A stretch of 64,000 nucleotides of DNA. Source: Sulfopaludibacter sp035551455 (GTDB lineage: Bacteria > Acidobacteriota > Terriglobia > Bryobacterales > Bryobacteraceae). Within the stretch, counting starts at the first letter, position 1; the number at the start of each line of letters is the position of its first letter. The position numbers and the translations under genes were made by a program. Location: NCBI GenBank assembly GCA_035551455.1, contig DASZMZ010000365.1, positions 57,598 to 121,597 of the forward strand. The letters run 5' to 3'. The notes beneath the pieces were generated by a model that worked only from the letters and a program-made list of their open reading frames with translations, was not told the DNA's origin and did not search any database. Positions 9,580-17,225 of the stretch are shown piece by piece.

Positions 9580-9975
9580 ATGAACCGAACGCTTGCACTG
9601 ACTTTCTTGCTGACCGCGCCCCTCTGGACCCAGGATAAAAAACCCGACCTTTCCGGCCACTGGACTGCCAAGCCGAAAAACTACCAGGAGACCATCCAAC
9701 AAAAAGGCCCGGTGGTCACAATTTCCGGCGCCAACCTGTTCCTTAAACTCACCACCGACGATCGGGAATGCATCAACGAGGTGAACGGCAATGAGTTCCA
9801 TTCCAAGACCCACTGGGAGGGCGCGAAACTGGTCACCACCGTGACGGGCGATCGCGGCCTCTCCATGGTGGAAGTGCGCAGCCTGTCTGCCGACGGGAAG
9901 ACTCAGACCGTGGAGACCTATATGGGGCAGACGCGCACCGGCAGCCCGATGGTGCGGGTGGAAGAGAAGAACTGA
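9580..9975 (+). CDS. Small secreted protein with DLSGHW motif
   Basis: 131 aa with signal peptide (MNRTLALTFLLTAPLWTQ) and a beta-rich body beginning KPDLSGHWTAKP. It resembles the two small leftward genes just downstream (10047-10448, 10605-11042), which share signal peptide + D-(L/I/P)-(S/T)-G-(H/K)-W + alternating strands + a C-terminal GSPMV/GTPMV-like segment. The fold may be a lipocalin-like barrel (inference). Function is not recognised. It begins five bases after the ADOP stop behind a GGAG ribosome-binding site, so it is probably the last gene of that operon. Confidence 0.75.
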   Translation: MNRTLALTFLLTAPLWTQDKKPDLSGHWTAKPKNYQETIQQKGPVVTISGANLFLKLTTDDRECINEVNGNEFHSKTHWEGAKLVTTVTGDRGLSMVEVRSLSADGKTQTVETYMGQTRTGSPMVRVEEKN

Positions 9976-9991
9976 GCATCTAAAAACAAAA

Positions 9992-10024
9992 CGGCCTCCC
10001 TACGCGCGAGGCGTCGGGAGGCCG
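9992..10024. terminator. Bidirectional intrinsic terminator
   Basis: Perfect 9-bp stem CGGCCTCCC/GGGAGGCCG with a 15-base loop, between two convergent genes. On the minus strand the stem is followed by TTTTGTTTTT, a strong U-tract for the gene at 10047-10448. On the plus strand a weaker CTTT follows, ending the padR-ADOP operon. Confidence 0.85.
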
Positions 10025-10046
10025 CTTTGAACCGAAGGACTAAAGC

Positions 10047-10448
10047 CTAGGTGGTGGCGCGCTTGGCGGTCATCTTCTGGACCATCGGCGTTCCATCCTG
10101 GCCCGGACGAGTGGTTTCGAGCTCGATCGTGTCACCGCTCACGGTGCCCTTATAGGTCGATACCATATCCTGTCCGCCCATGCTCATCTTCACGGAGAAG
10201 GTCACGTTGTTGCCGTCCACCTTACCGTCGGTGATTTCCGATACCATCGGATCTCCACCGCGGCCGGGGCGAGACATGCTACCGGTCAACTTCGCGCCAT
10301 CTACCTTGAAAGTGAACGTTGTCACGCGAGGAGCCCCGCCGTTGCGGCCGGGTTGCTCAGCAGTCCACTTGCCGCTGATGTCGGCCGCCGAGGCGCCGAA
10401 TGCAGCAACAAGCAAAATCGTCAGTACAAAAAGCAGCTTTTTGGTCAT
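10047..10448 (-). CDS. Small secreted beta-rich protein, paralogue A
   Basis: 133 aa. A signal peptide (MTKKLLFVLTILLVAAFGASA) is followed by ADISGKWTAEQPG and several strand-like repeats, with RPGRGGDPMVSEI in the centre and GTPMVQKMTAKRATT at the end. It is a close paralogue of the gene at 10605-11042: the same signal-peptide start, the same central motif and the same KRATT/KKATT terminus. It is probably an extracellular or periplasmic beta-barrel; role unknown. Tandem duplication is the simplest origin. Confidence 0.8.
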   Translation of the reverse strand: MTKKLLFVLTILLVAAFGASAADISGKWTAEQPGRNGGAPRVTTFTFKVDGAKLTGSMSRPGRGGDPMVSEITDGKVDGNNVTFSVKMSMGGQDMVSTYKGTVSGDTIELETTRPGQDGTPMVQKMTAKRATT

Positions 10449-10556
10449 AGTGCAAGGTTAGGCGTTGACAGGAGGCAGGATGTTACCGGCAGGACGCAGT
10501 GAGGCAGATATTTCACAGGGAAAGTGCGACAGATCCAACAAGACACCCCCGACGCA

Positions 10557-10578
10557 CGCGGCTCGCATCGGAGCCGCG
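10557..10578 (-). terminator. Hairpin downstream of the small secreted gene
   Basis: Perfect inverted repeat CGCGGCTC-N6-GAGCCGCG in the gap after the leftward gene at 10605-11042. A long T-run is missing, so it may slow transcription rather than fully terminate it. Confidence 0.45.
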
Positions 10579-10604
10579 CGCGTTATCGGGCCGTCAAGCC
10601 TGTC

Positions 10605-11042
10605 CTAAGTGGTGGCTTTCTTGGCAGTTACTTTGGTGGTGGTGGGGTCGCCGCCGCCGCGTCCGGGACGGGTGATTTCCAGGTCGATCGTATCGCCCTT
10701 CACGGTTCCTTTATAGGTGATAACGGTGGGGTCTCCGCCGCCGCGTCCGGGTTGCTCGGTGGTGAAGGTGATGGTGTCGCCACTGACCTTACCGTTCTTG
10801 ATCTCCGATACCATCGGATCTCCGCCACGGCCGGGACGGGTCGAGGTGCCGGTCAGGGATGCGCCAGAGGCCTTCAAATCCAAAGTGGTCGTCACGGGAG
10901 CGGGAGGGGTACCACCGCCGCCACCGCCGCGGCCGCCGAATCCAGCCTGTTCATAGGTCCACTTGCCGGTGGGGTCTGCCGCCAGGGCGACGAAGGCCAG
11001 GGCAAGAACGAGTGTGCTTACAAAGAGCAGCTTTTTGGTCAT
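10605..11042 (-). CDS. Small secreted Gly/Arg-rich protein, paralogue B
   Basis: 145 aa. Signal peptide MTKKLLFVSTLVLALAFVALA, then ADPTGKWTYEQAGF. A GGRGGGGGG insert follows that paralogue A lacks, then RPGRGGDPMVSEIKNGKVSG and the KKATT end. The open frame continues far upstream to 11903, but that part is antisense to a glycosyltransferase. The ATG at 11042 is chosen because its signal peptide aligns with paralogue A. An in-frame ATG at 11069 is less likely. Function unknown. The Gly-Arg insert resembles inserts in the metalloproteases at 25250 and 52412. Confidence 0.8.
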   Translation of the reverse strand: MTKKLLFVSTLVLALAFVALAADPTGKWTYEQAGFGGRGGGGGGTPPAPVTTTLDLKASGASLTGTSTRPGRGGDPMVSEIKNGKVSGDTITFTTEQPGRGGGDPTVITYKGTVKGDTIDLEITRPGRGGGDPTTTKVTAKKATT

Positions 11043-11126
11043 AGCGCAAGTGTAGACGAGATTTGTCATAGGGATGTTACCCCCCTGACCCACTCCATCG
11101 CCTCCGCGCAGGTTAAAATCAAGTAA

Positions 11127-12137
11127 TTGTCTGACATTCTGGTCACGGTGGTGATCCCCACCCTGGCGGCGGATTCGCGGCTGCGGGACTGCGTGGCTTC
11201 TCTCGCCCTCCAGACGCGGCGTGATTTTGAAGTGATTGTGATGGACAACAGCGGCCAAGGGCTGGTACAACGAAACGGCGTCGCCCCAGGAGCGCAAGTT
11301 ATTGACTGTAATGGGAATATTGGCTTCGGTGCGGCCGTGAATCGCGGCTTTCAGACCTCTAAAGCCCGCTACCTGGCGGCGCTGAATGACGATGCCGCGC
11401 CCTGCCCCAATTGGCTCGACGAACTGGTCCGCGCCCTCGATGACCGGCCCGACGCCGGAATGTGCGCGTCGCAGGTCCGCCTCTTTGGCGAACCCGGCCT
11501 GGATTCCGCCGGCATGCTGGTAGCCCGCGACGGCAGCAGCAAGCAGCGCGGCCACGGCCGGCCCGCCGAAGATTTCCCCGTCATGGAGGAAGCGCTCTTT
11601 CCCAGTGGCTCCGCAGCCCTCTACCGGCGCGCCATGCTGGATGAAATCGGCGGCTTCGACGACGATTTTTTCCTCTACTGCGAAGATACCGATCTCGGCC
11701 TCCGCGCCCGCTGGGCCGGTTGGAAATGCCTCTACGCGCCGAAGGCCGTGGTGGAACATCACTATTCGCATTCGGCCGGGCGGGCATCGCCGGTGAAGGC
11801 CTACTATGTGGAGCGGAACCGTCTCTTCGTGCTGGCCAAGAATTTCCCCACCCCGCTGCTGCTGGCCGCTCCCTTCGTGACGGCCGCCCGCTATTTCTGG
11901 CACTTCTGGTACAGTCTACAAGGTCGCGGCAGCGCTGCCCGTTTTCGCGCCGAAGGCAATGCCGGCGTCCGCATGCTCTGGTACGTCGTTCGCGCCCATT
12001 TTGCCGCCCTGAGACGCGCGCCCCACCTGCTTCGCCAGCGCCGCCAGATTCGCGCCCGCGCCCGCATCACTCCGGCCGTCTTTACGCGCCTGCTACGCAG
12101 CCACTCCATCAGCGTCAGGAGGATTGCCGCGCTGTGA
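11127..12137 (+). CDS. Family 2 glycosyltransferase (rhamnosyltransferase-like)
   Basis: 336-aa cytoplasmic GT-A enzyme transferring a sugar from a nucleotide donor to a surface glycan. The fold opens with LVTVVIPTLAADSRL, then GNIGFGAAVNRGF. The metal-binding LNDDAAP (DXD-like) motif and FFLYCEDTDLGLRARWAG are typical of rhamnosyl/GlcNAc-transferase-like GT2 proteins. The start is TTG at 11127. A TAAAAT hexamer ends seven bases before it and no good ribosome-binding site is present, so the mRNA may be leaderless. First gene of a five-gene glycosylation operon. Confidence 0.88.
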   Translation: MSDILVTVVIPTLAADSRLRDCVASLALQTRRDFEVIVMDNSGQGLVQRNGVAPGAQVIDCNGNIGFGAAVNRGFQTSKARYLAALNDDAAPCPNWLDELVRALDDRPDAGMCASQVRLFGEPGLDSAGMLVARDGSSKQRGHGRPAEDFPVMEEALFPSGSAALYRRAMLDEIGGFDDDFFLYCEDTDLGLRARWAGWKCLYAPKAVVEHHYSHSAGRASPVKAYYVERNRLFVLAKNFPTPLLLAAPFVTAARYFWHFWYSLQGRGSAARFRAEGNAGVRMLWYVVRAHFAALRRAPHLLRQRRQIRARARITPAVFTRLLRSHSISVRRIAAL

Positions 12138-12889
12138 TTCGTCCCAATGGTCCCGATTCGCTGCTGGTGATTGTGCCCGCCCTGAACGAAGAAGGCGCCA
12201 TCGCCGAGGTAGTGCACTCCATCCACGAACACGTCCCCGGCGTCCCCGTGCTGGTGATCGACGATTGCTCGCAGGACCGCACCATCGCCCGCGCCCGTGA
12301 GGCCGGCGCCGACGTGCTCCCGCTGCCGCATCATCTGGGCCTGGGCGGCGCCGTGCAGGCAGGCTACAAACTGGCCTACGAACTGGGCTTCGATTACGTG
12401 ATTCGCGTGGATGGCGACGGGCAGCACGATCCCCGCGACATTCCCCGCGTCCTGGACAAGCTGAAATCCTCCGGCTGTGAGATGGTGATCGGGTCGCGAT
12501 TCGCCGAGCCCACCGGCTCCGATACGGTGCTGGTCCGGCGACTCGGCATCCGCTTCTTTCGCGCCGTGCTTCGCCCCATTCTCGGTAAGCCGGTCCACGA
12601 CCCGACCTCCGGCTTCGTCGGCGTCAACCGGATCGCCCTCGGCGTTTTCACCAATAGCTTTCCGCTGGAGTATCCCGAAATCGAAGCTCTGGTGGTACTC
12701 CAGCGCCGCCGTTTCCGCTTTGAAGAAATCCCCTGCAAGATGCGGCCCCGGTATACCGGCCGCTCCTCCATCACCGCCCTCAAATCGCTGTACTACATCA
12801 TTCACGTACTGCTGGGAGTCTTCGTCAACGTGCTAAAGTTCGAGCGTCGCCTGCACCGCGGCGCGCCTCCCCCAGAGGAAGGAGCATAA
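12134..12889 (+). CDS. Polyprenol-phosphate mannose/glucose synthase-like GT2
   Basis: 251-aa single-domain GT2 of the DPM1 type, which loads a hexose from GDP- or UDP-sugar onto polyprenyl phosphate at the inner membrane. Motifs: VIVPALNEEGAIAEVV, VLVIDDCSQDRT, HHLGLGGAVQAGYKLA, the catalytic RVDGDGQHDP, IGSRF and DPTSGFVG. It lacks the C-terminal membrane helices of GtrB-type enzymes. Start GTG at 12134 overlaps the previous stop by four bases (GTGA). It sits directly before DUF2304 and a TMTC-like transferase, so it plausibly makes the lipid-linked sugar donor they use. Confidence 0.88.
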   Translation: MIRPNGPDSLLVIVPALNEEGAIAEVVHSIHEHVPGVPVLVIDDCSQDRTIARAREAGADVLPLPHHLGLGGAVQAGYKLAYELGFDYVIRVDGDGQHDPRDIPRVLDKLKSSGCEMVIGSRFAEPTGSDTVLVRRLGIRFFRAVLRPILGKPVHDPTSGFVGVNRIALGVFTNSFPLEYPEIEALVVLQRRRFRFEEIPCKMRPRYTGRSSITALKSLYYIIHVLLGVFVNVLKFERRLHRGAPPPEEGA

Positions 12890-13243
12890 ATGGATCGACT
12901 CTTGAACGTCACCACCGGTCTGAGCCTCGTGCTCCTGATCATGGTGCTGATCAGCGTTCGCCGCGCGCACATCCGCGTGGAATACTCCGTCACGTGGCTG
13001 CTGGCCGCCGGCGCCATGCTCGTGCTCTCGCGCTTTCGGCCGCTGCTCGATCTGTTCCGCCGCCTCACCGGCCTGCCCGATACGCCGCTCACGCTGTTCC
13101 TGCTGGCCGCCGGCGTTTTCCTGATGATGTTCTTCCGCTTTTCGGTGATCATCTCTCACCTACGCGACGATAACATCGCGCTGGCGCAGCGAGTCGCCAT
13201 TCTCGAATACCATATTCAAAGCCTTCGCAATCATGAAAGCTAA
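12890..13243 (+). CDS. DUF2304 small membrane protein
   Basis: 117 aa with three hydrophobic segments (about 6-22, 34-47, 65-85) and a C-terminal coiled stretch (LRDDNIALAQRVAILEYHIQ). The pattern and its place next to a DPM1-like GT2 match DUF2304 proteins, which commonly accompany polyprenol-phosphate sugar synthases. It probably anchors or regulates the soluble synthase at the membrane (inference). GGAAGGAG precedes the ATG by five bases, and only the TAA of the preceding gene stands between them. Confidence 0.85.
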   Translation: MDRLLNVTTGLSLVLLIMVLISVRRAHIRVEYSVTWLLAAGAMLVLSRFRPLLDLFRRLTGLPDTPLTLFLLAAGVFLMMFFRFSVIISHLRDDNIALAQRVAILEYHIQSLRNHES

Positions 13244-14957
13244 GCCGCTGGTCCAAAAACCCGAAACCCTGGGCGCTCCCCCTCAACCGGCGCGCTGGCC
13301 GTTCCTTGTCGCCGCCGCTGTCGCACTCATCATCGTATTTTGGGCTTACGGACCCTCCCTCCACGGCGAATTCCTTTTCGACGATACGGCGCTTGCCTTT
13401 GCTCTGCCCAGTGCCGCCGCGCCTCTCGCCGCCTGGATCAAGAACGTCCGCCCGGTGCTGCAGTTCAGCTACTGGATCAATTCCCAACTCTCCGGCGACG
13501 ATCCCTTCAGTTATCACGTGATCAACGTGCTCATTCACTGCATCGCGTCCGGCCTGATTTTCCTGATCGTGCGCCGCCTCATCGAACTCGGCGGCATCGC
13601 CAAGGCCCGCCGCGACCTGCTGGCCGGCCTCGCCGCTTTCATTTTCCTGCTGCACCCCGTGCAGACCGAGGCCGTGGCCTACCTCGCCGGACGCAGCGAA
13701 GCCCTCAGCACCATGTTCGCCATGGCCGCCTTCGCCATCTTCCTCTATCGCAGGGAGGCCGCCGCCACGTGGGTCGTGGTGATCGAAGTTCTGGCCTTCA
13801 CGGGCCTCGCCATGCTTTCCAAAGAGCAGACGGTGGCCCTGCCGGTGCTTCTGGTCCTGACCGATTTCTGGTTCAATCCGCCGTTCTCGCTGAAGGGGAT
13901 TCTGGCGAACTGGCGTTTGTACGGCGTCATGGCGGCCGGCGGCGCCGCCGCTCTGGTCTACTACTCCAACATCATTTTCGGAGCCACCACGGCCGGCTTC
14001 GGCATGAAGGATTTCCGCTGGTATCAGTACTTCTTCACTGAGTGCCGCGCCCTTTTCGTCTACATTCGCGAGTTCTTCGTGCCGGTGGATCTCCGCGCTG
14101 ATTGGGACTTCCCCATCTCGCACACCATCACCGAGCACGGCGCCATCTTCGGGCTGCTGGCGCTGGTCGCGCTCGTCGCCGCCGCCTGGCTCTACCGCCG
14201 GCGCTTCCCGCTGGCCAGCTACGGTTTTCTGGCCTACCTGGTGCTGATGGCGCCCACTTCTTCGGTGCTGCCCATTCAGGATCCCATCGCCGAGCGCCGC
14301 CTGTATTTCTCCATGCTCGGTCTGCTCCTCATCGTGGTGGACCTGGTGAGCCGCATCAAAATTCCGGCCAAACAACTGGCCTATGCCGGAGCCGTGGTCG
14401 TGCTGGCCGCGGCATTCGCTACCCATGTCCGCGCCGCCGTCTGGAACGACTCCATGTCCCTGTGGCAGGACACCGTCCAGAAATCGCCGAATAAGATGCG
14501 CGCCCGCTTTCAACTGGCCTTCGTTTATTTCGCGCGCCACGACTATCCCACGGCCATCGCCAGATTCGCCGATGCCGCCGCCGTGGGTCCGCCCACCGCC
14601 GACCTTCTCATCGATTGGGGCCTCGCCTATTCCGAGATGCACCAGACCGATCAGGCTCTCGAAAAACTCCGTCAGGCCGCCGCCCTCAAGCCCTCGGCCC
14701 ATGTGTATTCGCAGATTGGACAGGTCTGCGGCGCCGCCGGCCGCTGGTCCGACGCCCTCGAGGCTTTGAATCAGGCCGAGAAGCTCGATCCCAAGTACGC
14801 GGTCACGTTCTTCTATCGCGGACTGGTTTACTACAACCTCAAGCAGTGCGACCGGGCCGTGGCCGACTACCAGCGCGCCATTGCGCTCGACCCCACCATT
14901 CCCGAGGCGCCCGTGGCGCTGCGTCAAGCCCTGGCCTGCTCCACCACAGTCCACTGA
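13233..14957 (+). CDS. TMTC-like membrane glycosyltransferase with C-terminal TPRs
   Basis: 574 aa. The N-terminal two-thirds hold about nine to eleven transmembrane helices. The first extracytoplasmic loop carries FLFDDTALAF, like the acidic pair of GT-C enzymes such as PMT/TMTC. Other conserved-looking pieces are FLLHPVQTEAVAYLAGRSE, LSKEQTVALP and SSVLPIQDPIAERRLYFSM. The last 150 residues form four to five TPR units (e.g. ADLLIDWGLAYSEMHQTDQA). This order matches TMTC proteins, which in animals O-mannosylate cadherins. The bacterial substrate is unknown. It overlaps the DUF2304 gene by 11 bases. Confidence 0.85.
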   Translation: MKAKPLVQKPETLGAPPQPARWPFLVAAAVALIIVFWAYGPSLHGEFLFDDTALAFALPSAAAPLAAWIKNVRPVLQFSYWINSQLSGDDPFSYHVINVLIHCIASGLIFLIVRRLIELGGIAKARRDLLAGLAAFIFLLHPVQTEAVAYLAGRSEALSTMFAMAAFAIFLYRREAAATWVVVIEVLAFTGLAMLSKEQTVALPVLLVLTDFWFNPPFSLKGILANWRLYGVMAAGGAAALVYYSNIIFGATTAGFGMKDFRWYQYFFTECRALFVYIREFFVPVDLRADWDFPISHTITEHGAIFGLLALVALVAAAWLYRRRFPLASYGFLAYLVLMAPTSSVLPIQDPIAERRLYFSMLGLLLIVVDLVSRIKIPAKQLAYAGAVVVLAAAFATHVRAAVWNDSMSLWQDTVQKSPNKMRARFQLAFVYFARHDYPTAIARFADAAAVGPPTADLLIDWGLAYSEMHQTDQALEKLRQAAALKPSAHVYSQIGQVCGAAGRWSDALEALNQAEKLDPKYAVTFFYRGLVYYNLKQCDRAVADYQRAIALDPTIPEAPVALRQALACSTTVH

Positions 14958-14958
14958 C

Positions 14959-16077
14959 ATGCGTCCGCTGCGCATCGGCGTCAACGGCCTCTACCTCATT
15001 CCGGGCGGCGTGGGGGGCACCGAAATCTACCTCCGCGGACTGCTGGCGGCGCTGGCCGAAATCGACCCGGTCAACCGGTATTTCATCTTCACCAATCGCG
15101 AAACGGGGGCCGATCTGGTCCCTAAGTCGCCCAACTTTGAGCAACTCCCGCAGTCCGTCCGCGCCGTCTCCCGTCCCGCGCGCATTCTTTGGGAGCAGAC
15201 GGCGCTGCCCCTCGCCGCGGTACGTCTCGGGCTGGACGTGATGCTGAATCCCGGCTTCACCGCGCCGCTGCTCTGCCCCTGCCCGCAAGTCACGGTCTTC
15301 CACGACCTGCAGCACAAGCGCCATCCCGAATATTTCCGCTGGTTCGACCTGCCCTTCTGGAATTTCTTCCTCTTCTGGTCGGCCCAAGTCTCGCGTTTGG
15401 TGCTGGCCGATTCCGACGCTACGGCCGCCGATCTGCGTCTGTTCTATCGCCTGCCCGAATCGAAAATCCGCGTGGCGACTTTGGGTGTGGATCCGGCGTT
15501 CTTCGAGATCGCCGCCCGTCGCCTGCCCGAGCCTTTTCTGCTGGCCGCCTCCACCCTCCATCCTCACAAGAATCTCGACGGGCTTTTGCGCGCCTTTGCC
15601 CAATTCCGCACCACGCACCCCGGCTTTCGACTCATTGTCTGTGGAATCCACGGCTTCTTCACCGGTCCTCTGGAAGAACTCCGCGCGTCGCTCGGCTTGC
15701 AGGACGCGGTGGATTTCCCCGGCTGGATCCCGCGCGCCGACCTGCACGATCTCTACGCCCGCGCCTGGGCTTTCGTTTACCCCAGCAAGTTCGAAGGCTT
15801 CGGCTTGCCGGTGCCCGAAGCCATGGCCGCCGCCATTCCCACCGCCTGCTCGAATATCCAGCCGCTCGCCGGTATCGCGGGCGATGCCGCGCTGCAGTTC
15901 GACCCGCTGGATATCGCCGCCATCACCGCGGCCATGGTCCACATCGTGGACGATCCCGGACTGCGCGCCCATCTCGCTCTCGCCGGTCCCCGCCGCGTGG
16001 CGCGATTCACCTGGCGCGCCACCGCCCAGTCCACGCTGGCGGCCCTGACGTCTACCGTTCAGCCCCGGCTTTCGTGA
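14959..16077 (+). CDS. Family 4 glycosyltransferase
   Basis: 372-aa GT-B retaining glycosyltransferase. The N-terminal acceptor domain starts RIGVNGLYLIPGGVGGTEIY, with the Gly-rich GGVGGTE loop. The C-terminal donor domain has STLHPHKNLDGLLRAFA and the nucleotide-sugar E-X7-E motif in PSKFEGFGLPVPEAMA. The ATG at 14959 starts one base after the previous stop. Last gene of the operon begun at 11127; probably a mannosyl- or glucosyltransferase building a surface glycan. Its 3' end overlaps the convergent DUF2103-like gene by 26 bases. Confidence 0.88.
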   Translation: MRPLRIGVNGLYLIPGGVGGTEIYLRGLLAALAEIDPVNRYFIFTNRETGADLVPKSPNFEQLPQSVRAVSRPARILWEQTALPLAAVRLGLDVMLNPGFTAPLLCPCPQVTVFHDLQHKRHPEYFRWFDLPFWNFFLFWSAQVSRLVLADSDATAADLRLFYRLPESKIRVATLGVDPAFFEIAARRLPEPFLLAASTLHPHKNLDGLLRAFAQFRTTHPGFRLIVCGIHGFFTGPLEELRASLGLQDAVDFPGWIPRADLHDLYARAWAFVYPSKFEGFGLPVPEAMAAAIPTACSNIQPLAGIAGDAALQFDPLDIAAITAAMVHIVDDPGLRAHLALAGPRRVARFTWRATAQSTLAALTSTVQPRLS

Positions 16078-16351
16078 AGGCGGCCTCCAGCTCTTCCTTC
16101 GTCCAATCGGTGCTGACAAAGAGTTCCTGCCGGGCTCCCGCGCTCAACGCGATCGCTTTCCACCCGTTCTGGACCGGGACCGTCACGCGGATTTTGACCT
16201 TCCCCCGCGCGTCGCGCACCGGACGAATCACCCCCGGGATCACCGAGCGAATCTCGGGATTCTTCGCCAGAACTTCCTCCAGAATCTCGCGCACGCCGTC
16301 GATGATGCTGTGCTCGATCTTCAAGCGATCTTTGGCGGTTCGCAGTCGCAT
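16052..16351 (-). CDS. DUF2103-like small protein
   Basis: 99 aa, MRLRTAKDRLKIEHSIIDG then NPEIRSVIPGVIRPVRDARG, VTVPVQNGWKAIALSAGARQ and ELFVSTDWTKEELEAAF. The order resembles DUF2103 'predicted metal-binding' proteins (GxI-RP-R ... VP...G.K.IA ... QE.FV..D). The frame stays open upstream to 16594, but that part runs through a dispersed repeat, so the ATG at 16351 is used. Only weak purine-rich sequence precedes it. Function unknown. Confidence 0.65.
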   Translation of the reverse strand: MRLRTAKDRLKIEHSIIDGVREILEEVLAKNPEIRSVIPGVIRPVRDARGKVKIRVTVPVQNGWKAIALSAGARQELFVSTDWTKEELEAAFTKAGAER

Positions 16352-16423
16352 CTTTCTCAATCCTGACAGGGATGTCCTTCCGCTGTCCAGTACGATAGAC
16401 GATCGCCTTTCGTCGTCTGTTGG

Positions 16424-16550
16424 GGATGGGCCTGCGGCCCGCCAAAATTCATGAAAAACGCCTGGGCCTCGGGACTTTGCAAGATGTCCAGCCGGTTTTT
16501 CGACACTGTCTCCGCGTCTTCCTCCGCGCCTCCGCGCCTCCGCGGTGAGG
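16424..16550. repeat. Composite dispersed repeat, copy A
   Basis: A 57-bp block (16424-16480) with the small hairpin GGGCCTGCGGCCC matches 24317-24373 with one mismatch. Both copies go on to GATGTCCA. They rejoin at GGTTTTTCGAC(A/G)CTG, followed by a CT-rich module of CTCCGCGTCTTCCTC-like units ending CCGCGGTGAGG. The element ends one base before the stop codon of pcm. It fills the 200-bp gap between the DUF2103-like gene and pcm; nothing else is seen there. Confidence 0.8.
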
Positions 16551-16551
16551 T

Positions 16552-17199
16552 CTACCGCCACCCCTGGCTGCCGAGCAGCGGCACAAAACTGCACATCGTC
16601 GCCACCCGGCTCTCCAGCCGCCCGTTCCGCTTCGTCACTACGCGCAATTCCTGATCGAGGTGCGGACCCACCGGAATCACCAGCCGGCCAGGGTCAGCCA
16701 GTTGTTCCAGCAGACTCCGCGGAATCTCAGGAGCGCCAGCCGCTACCGAAATCGCCTGAAACGGGGCTAGATCCGGATGGCCCCACGACCCGTCGCCGGA
16801 GAGCACCATCACCTTGCCGCCCAAGCCCGTGCGGCGCAGAGTCGCGCGCGCCAGTTCCACCAGTTCCGGCACCAGTTCCACGCTGATCACCTCGCGCGCC
16901 AGCTGTCCCAGCACCGCCGCTGCATATCCGCTGCCCGTGCCCACTTCCAGCACCCGCTCGCCGCCGCGCAGTTCCAGCGACTGCGCCATGAGCGCCGTCA
17001 TATACGGCTGTGAGATGGTCTGGCCGAAGCCGATTTGCAGGGGACCGTCCCAGTAGGCGGCCTCGCGGTCGCTCTCCGGGACGAATTCCTCGCGCGGAAT
17101 CCGCCCCATGGCGTCCAGCACTGCCTGGTCGCGAATTCCTCGCGCACGCAGTTGGCGGTCCACCATTTCGCGGCGATCTGCTGAAAAATTGGGAAGCAC
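16552..17199 (-). CDS. pcm: Protein-L-isoaspartate O-methyltransferase
   Basis: 215 aa. Repairs age-damaged L-isoaspartyl and D-aspartyl residues using S-adenosylmethionine. Typical segments: MVDRQLRARGIRDQAVLDAM, IPREEFVP, the family-specific GQTISQPYMTALM, the SAM-binding VLEVGTGSGYAAAVL and LSGDGSWGHPDLAPF. It starts with GTG at 17199, with GAGACGAC just upstream. It is divergent from the isocitrate dehydrogenase gene with only 26 bases between. The family usually has GDGxxG; here GDGSWG is kept. Confidence 0.93.
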   Translation of the reverse strand: MLPNFSADRREMVDRQLRARGIRDQAVLDAMGRIPREEFVPESDREAAYWDGPLQIGFGQTISQPYMTALMAQSLELRGGERVLEVGTGSGYAAAVLGQLAREVISVELVPELVELARATLRRTGLGGKVMVLSGDGSWGHPDLAPFQAISVAAGAPEIPRSLLEQLADPGRLVIPVGPHLDQELRVVTKRNGRLESRVATMCSFVPLLGSQGWR

Positions 17200-17218
17200 G
17201 TCGTCTCAACTTTATAAT
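17189..17218 (+). promoter_or_regulatory. Candidate promoter for the isocitrate dehydrogenase gene
   Basis: TTGGGA (17189-17194), 18-base spacer, consensus TATAAT (17213-17218). The start ATG at 17226 lies seven bases after the -10, so transcription would begin at or next to the start codon. No Shine-Dalgarno sequence is present. On the opposite strand TATTAT in the same place could serve pcm. Confidence 0.6.
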
Positions 17219-17225
17219 AGACGTG

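Noticed and set aside
11043..11903. N-terminal extension of the small secreted gene at 10605
   Set aside because: The extension runs antisense through the GT2 gene. The signal peptide at 11042 aligns with its paralogue, fixing the start.
13149..14984. A 611-codon open frame on the minus strand
   Set aside because: It lies antisense to the TMTC-like gene, is very rich in Gly/Glu/Arg as expected from reverse reading of GC-rich codons, and has no recognisable domain.
16445..16594. Upstream extension of the DUF2103-like protein
   Set aside because: The extra residues are encoded by composite repeat copy A and the pcm 3' end. Domain homology begins at the ATG at 16351.
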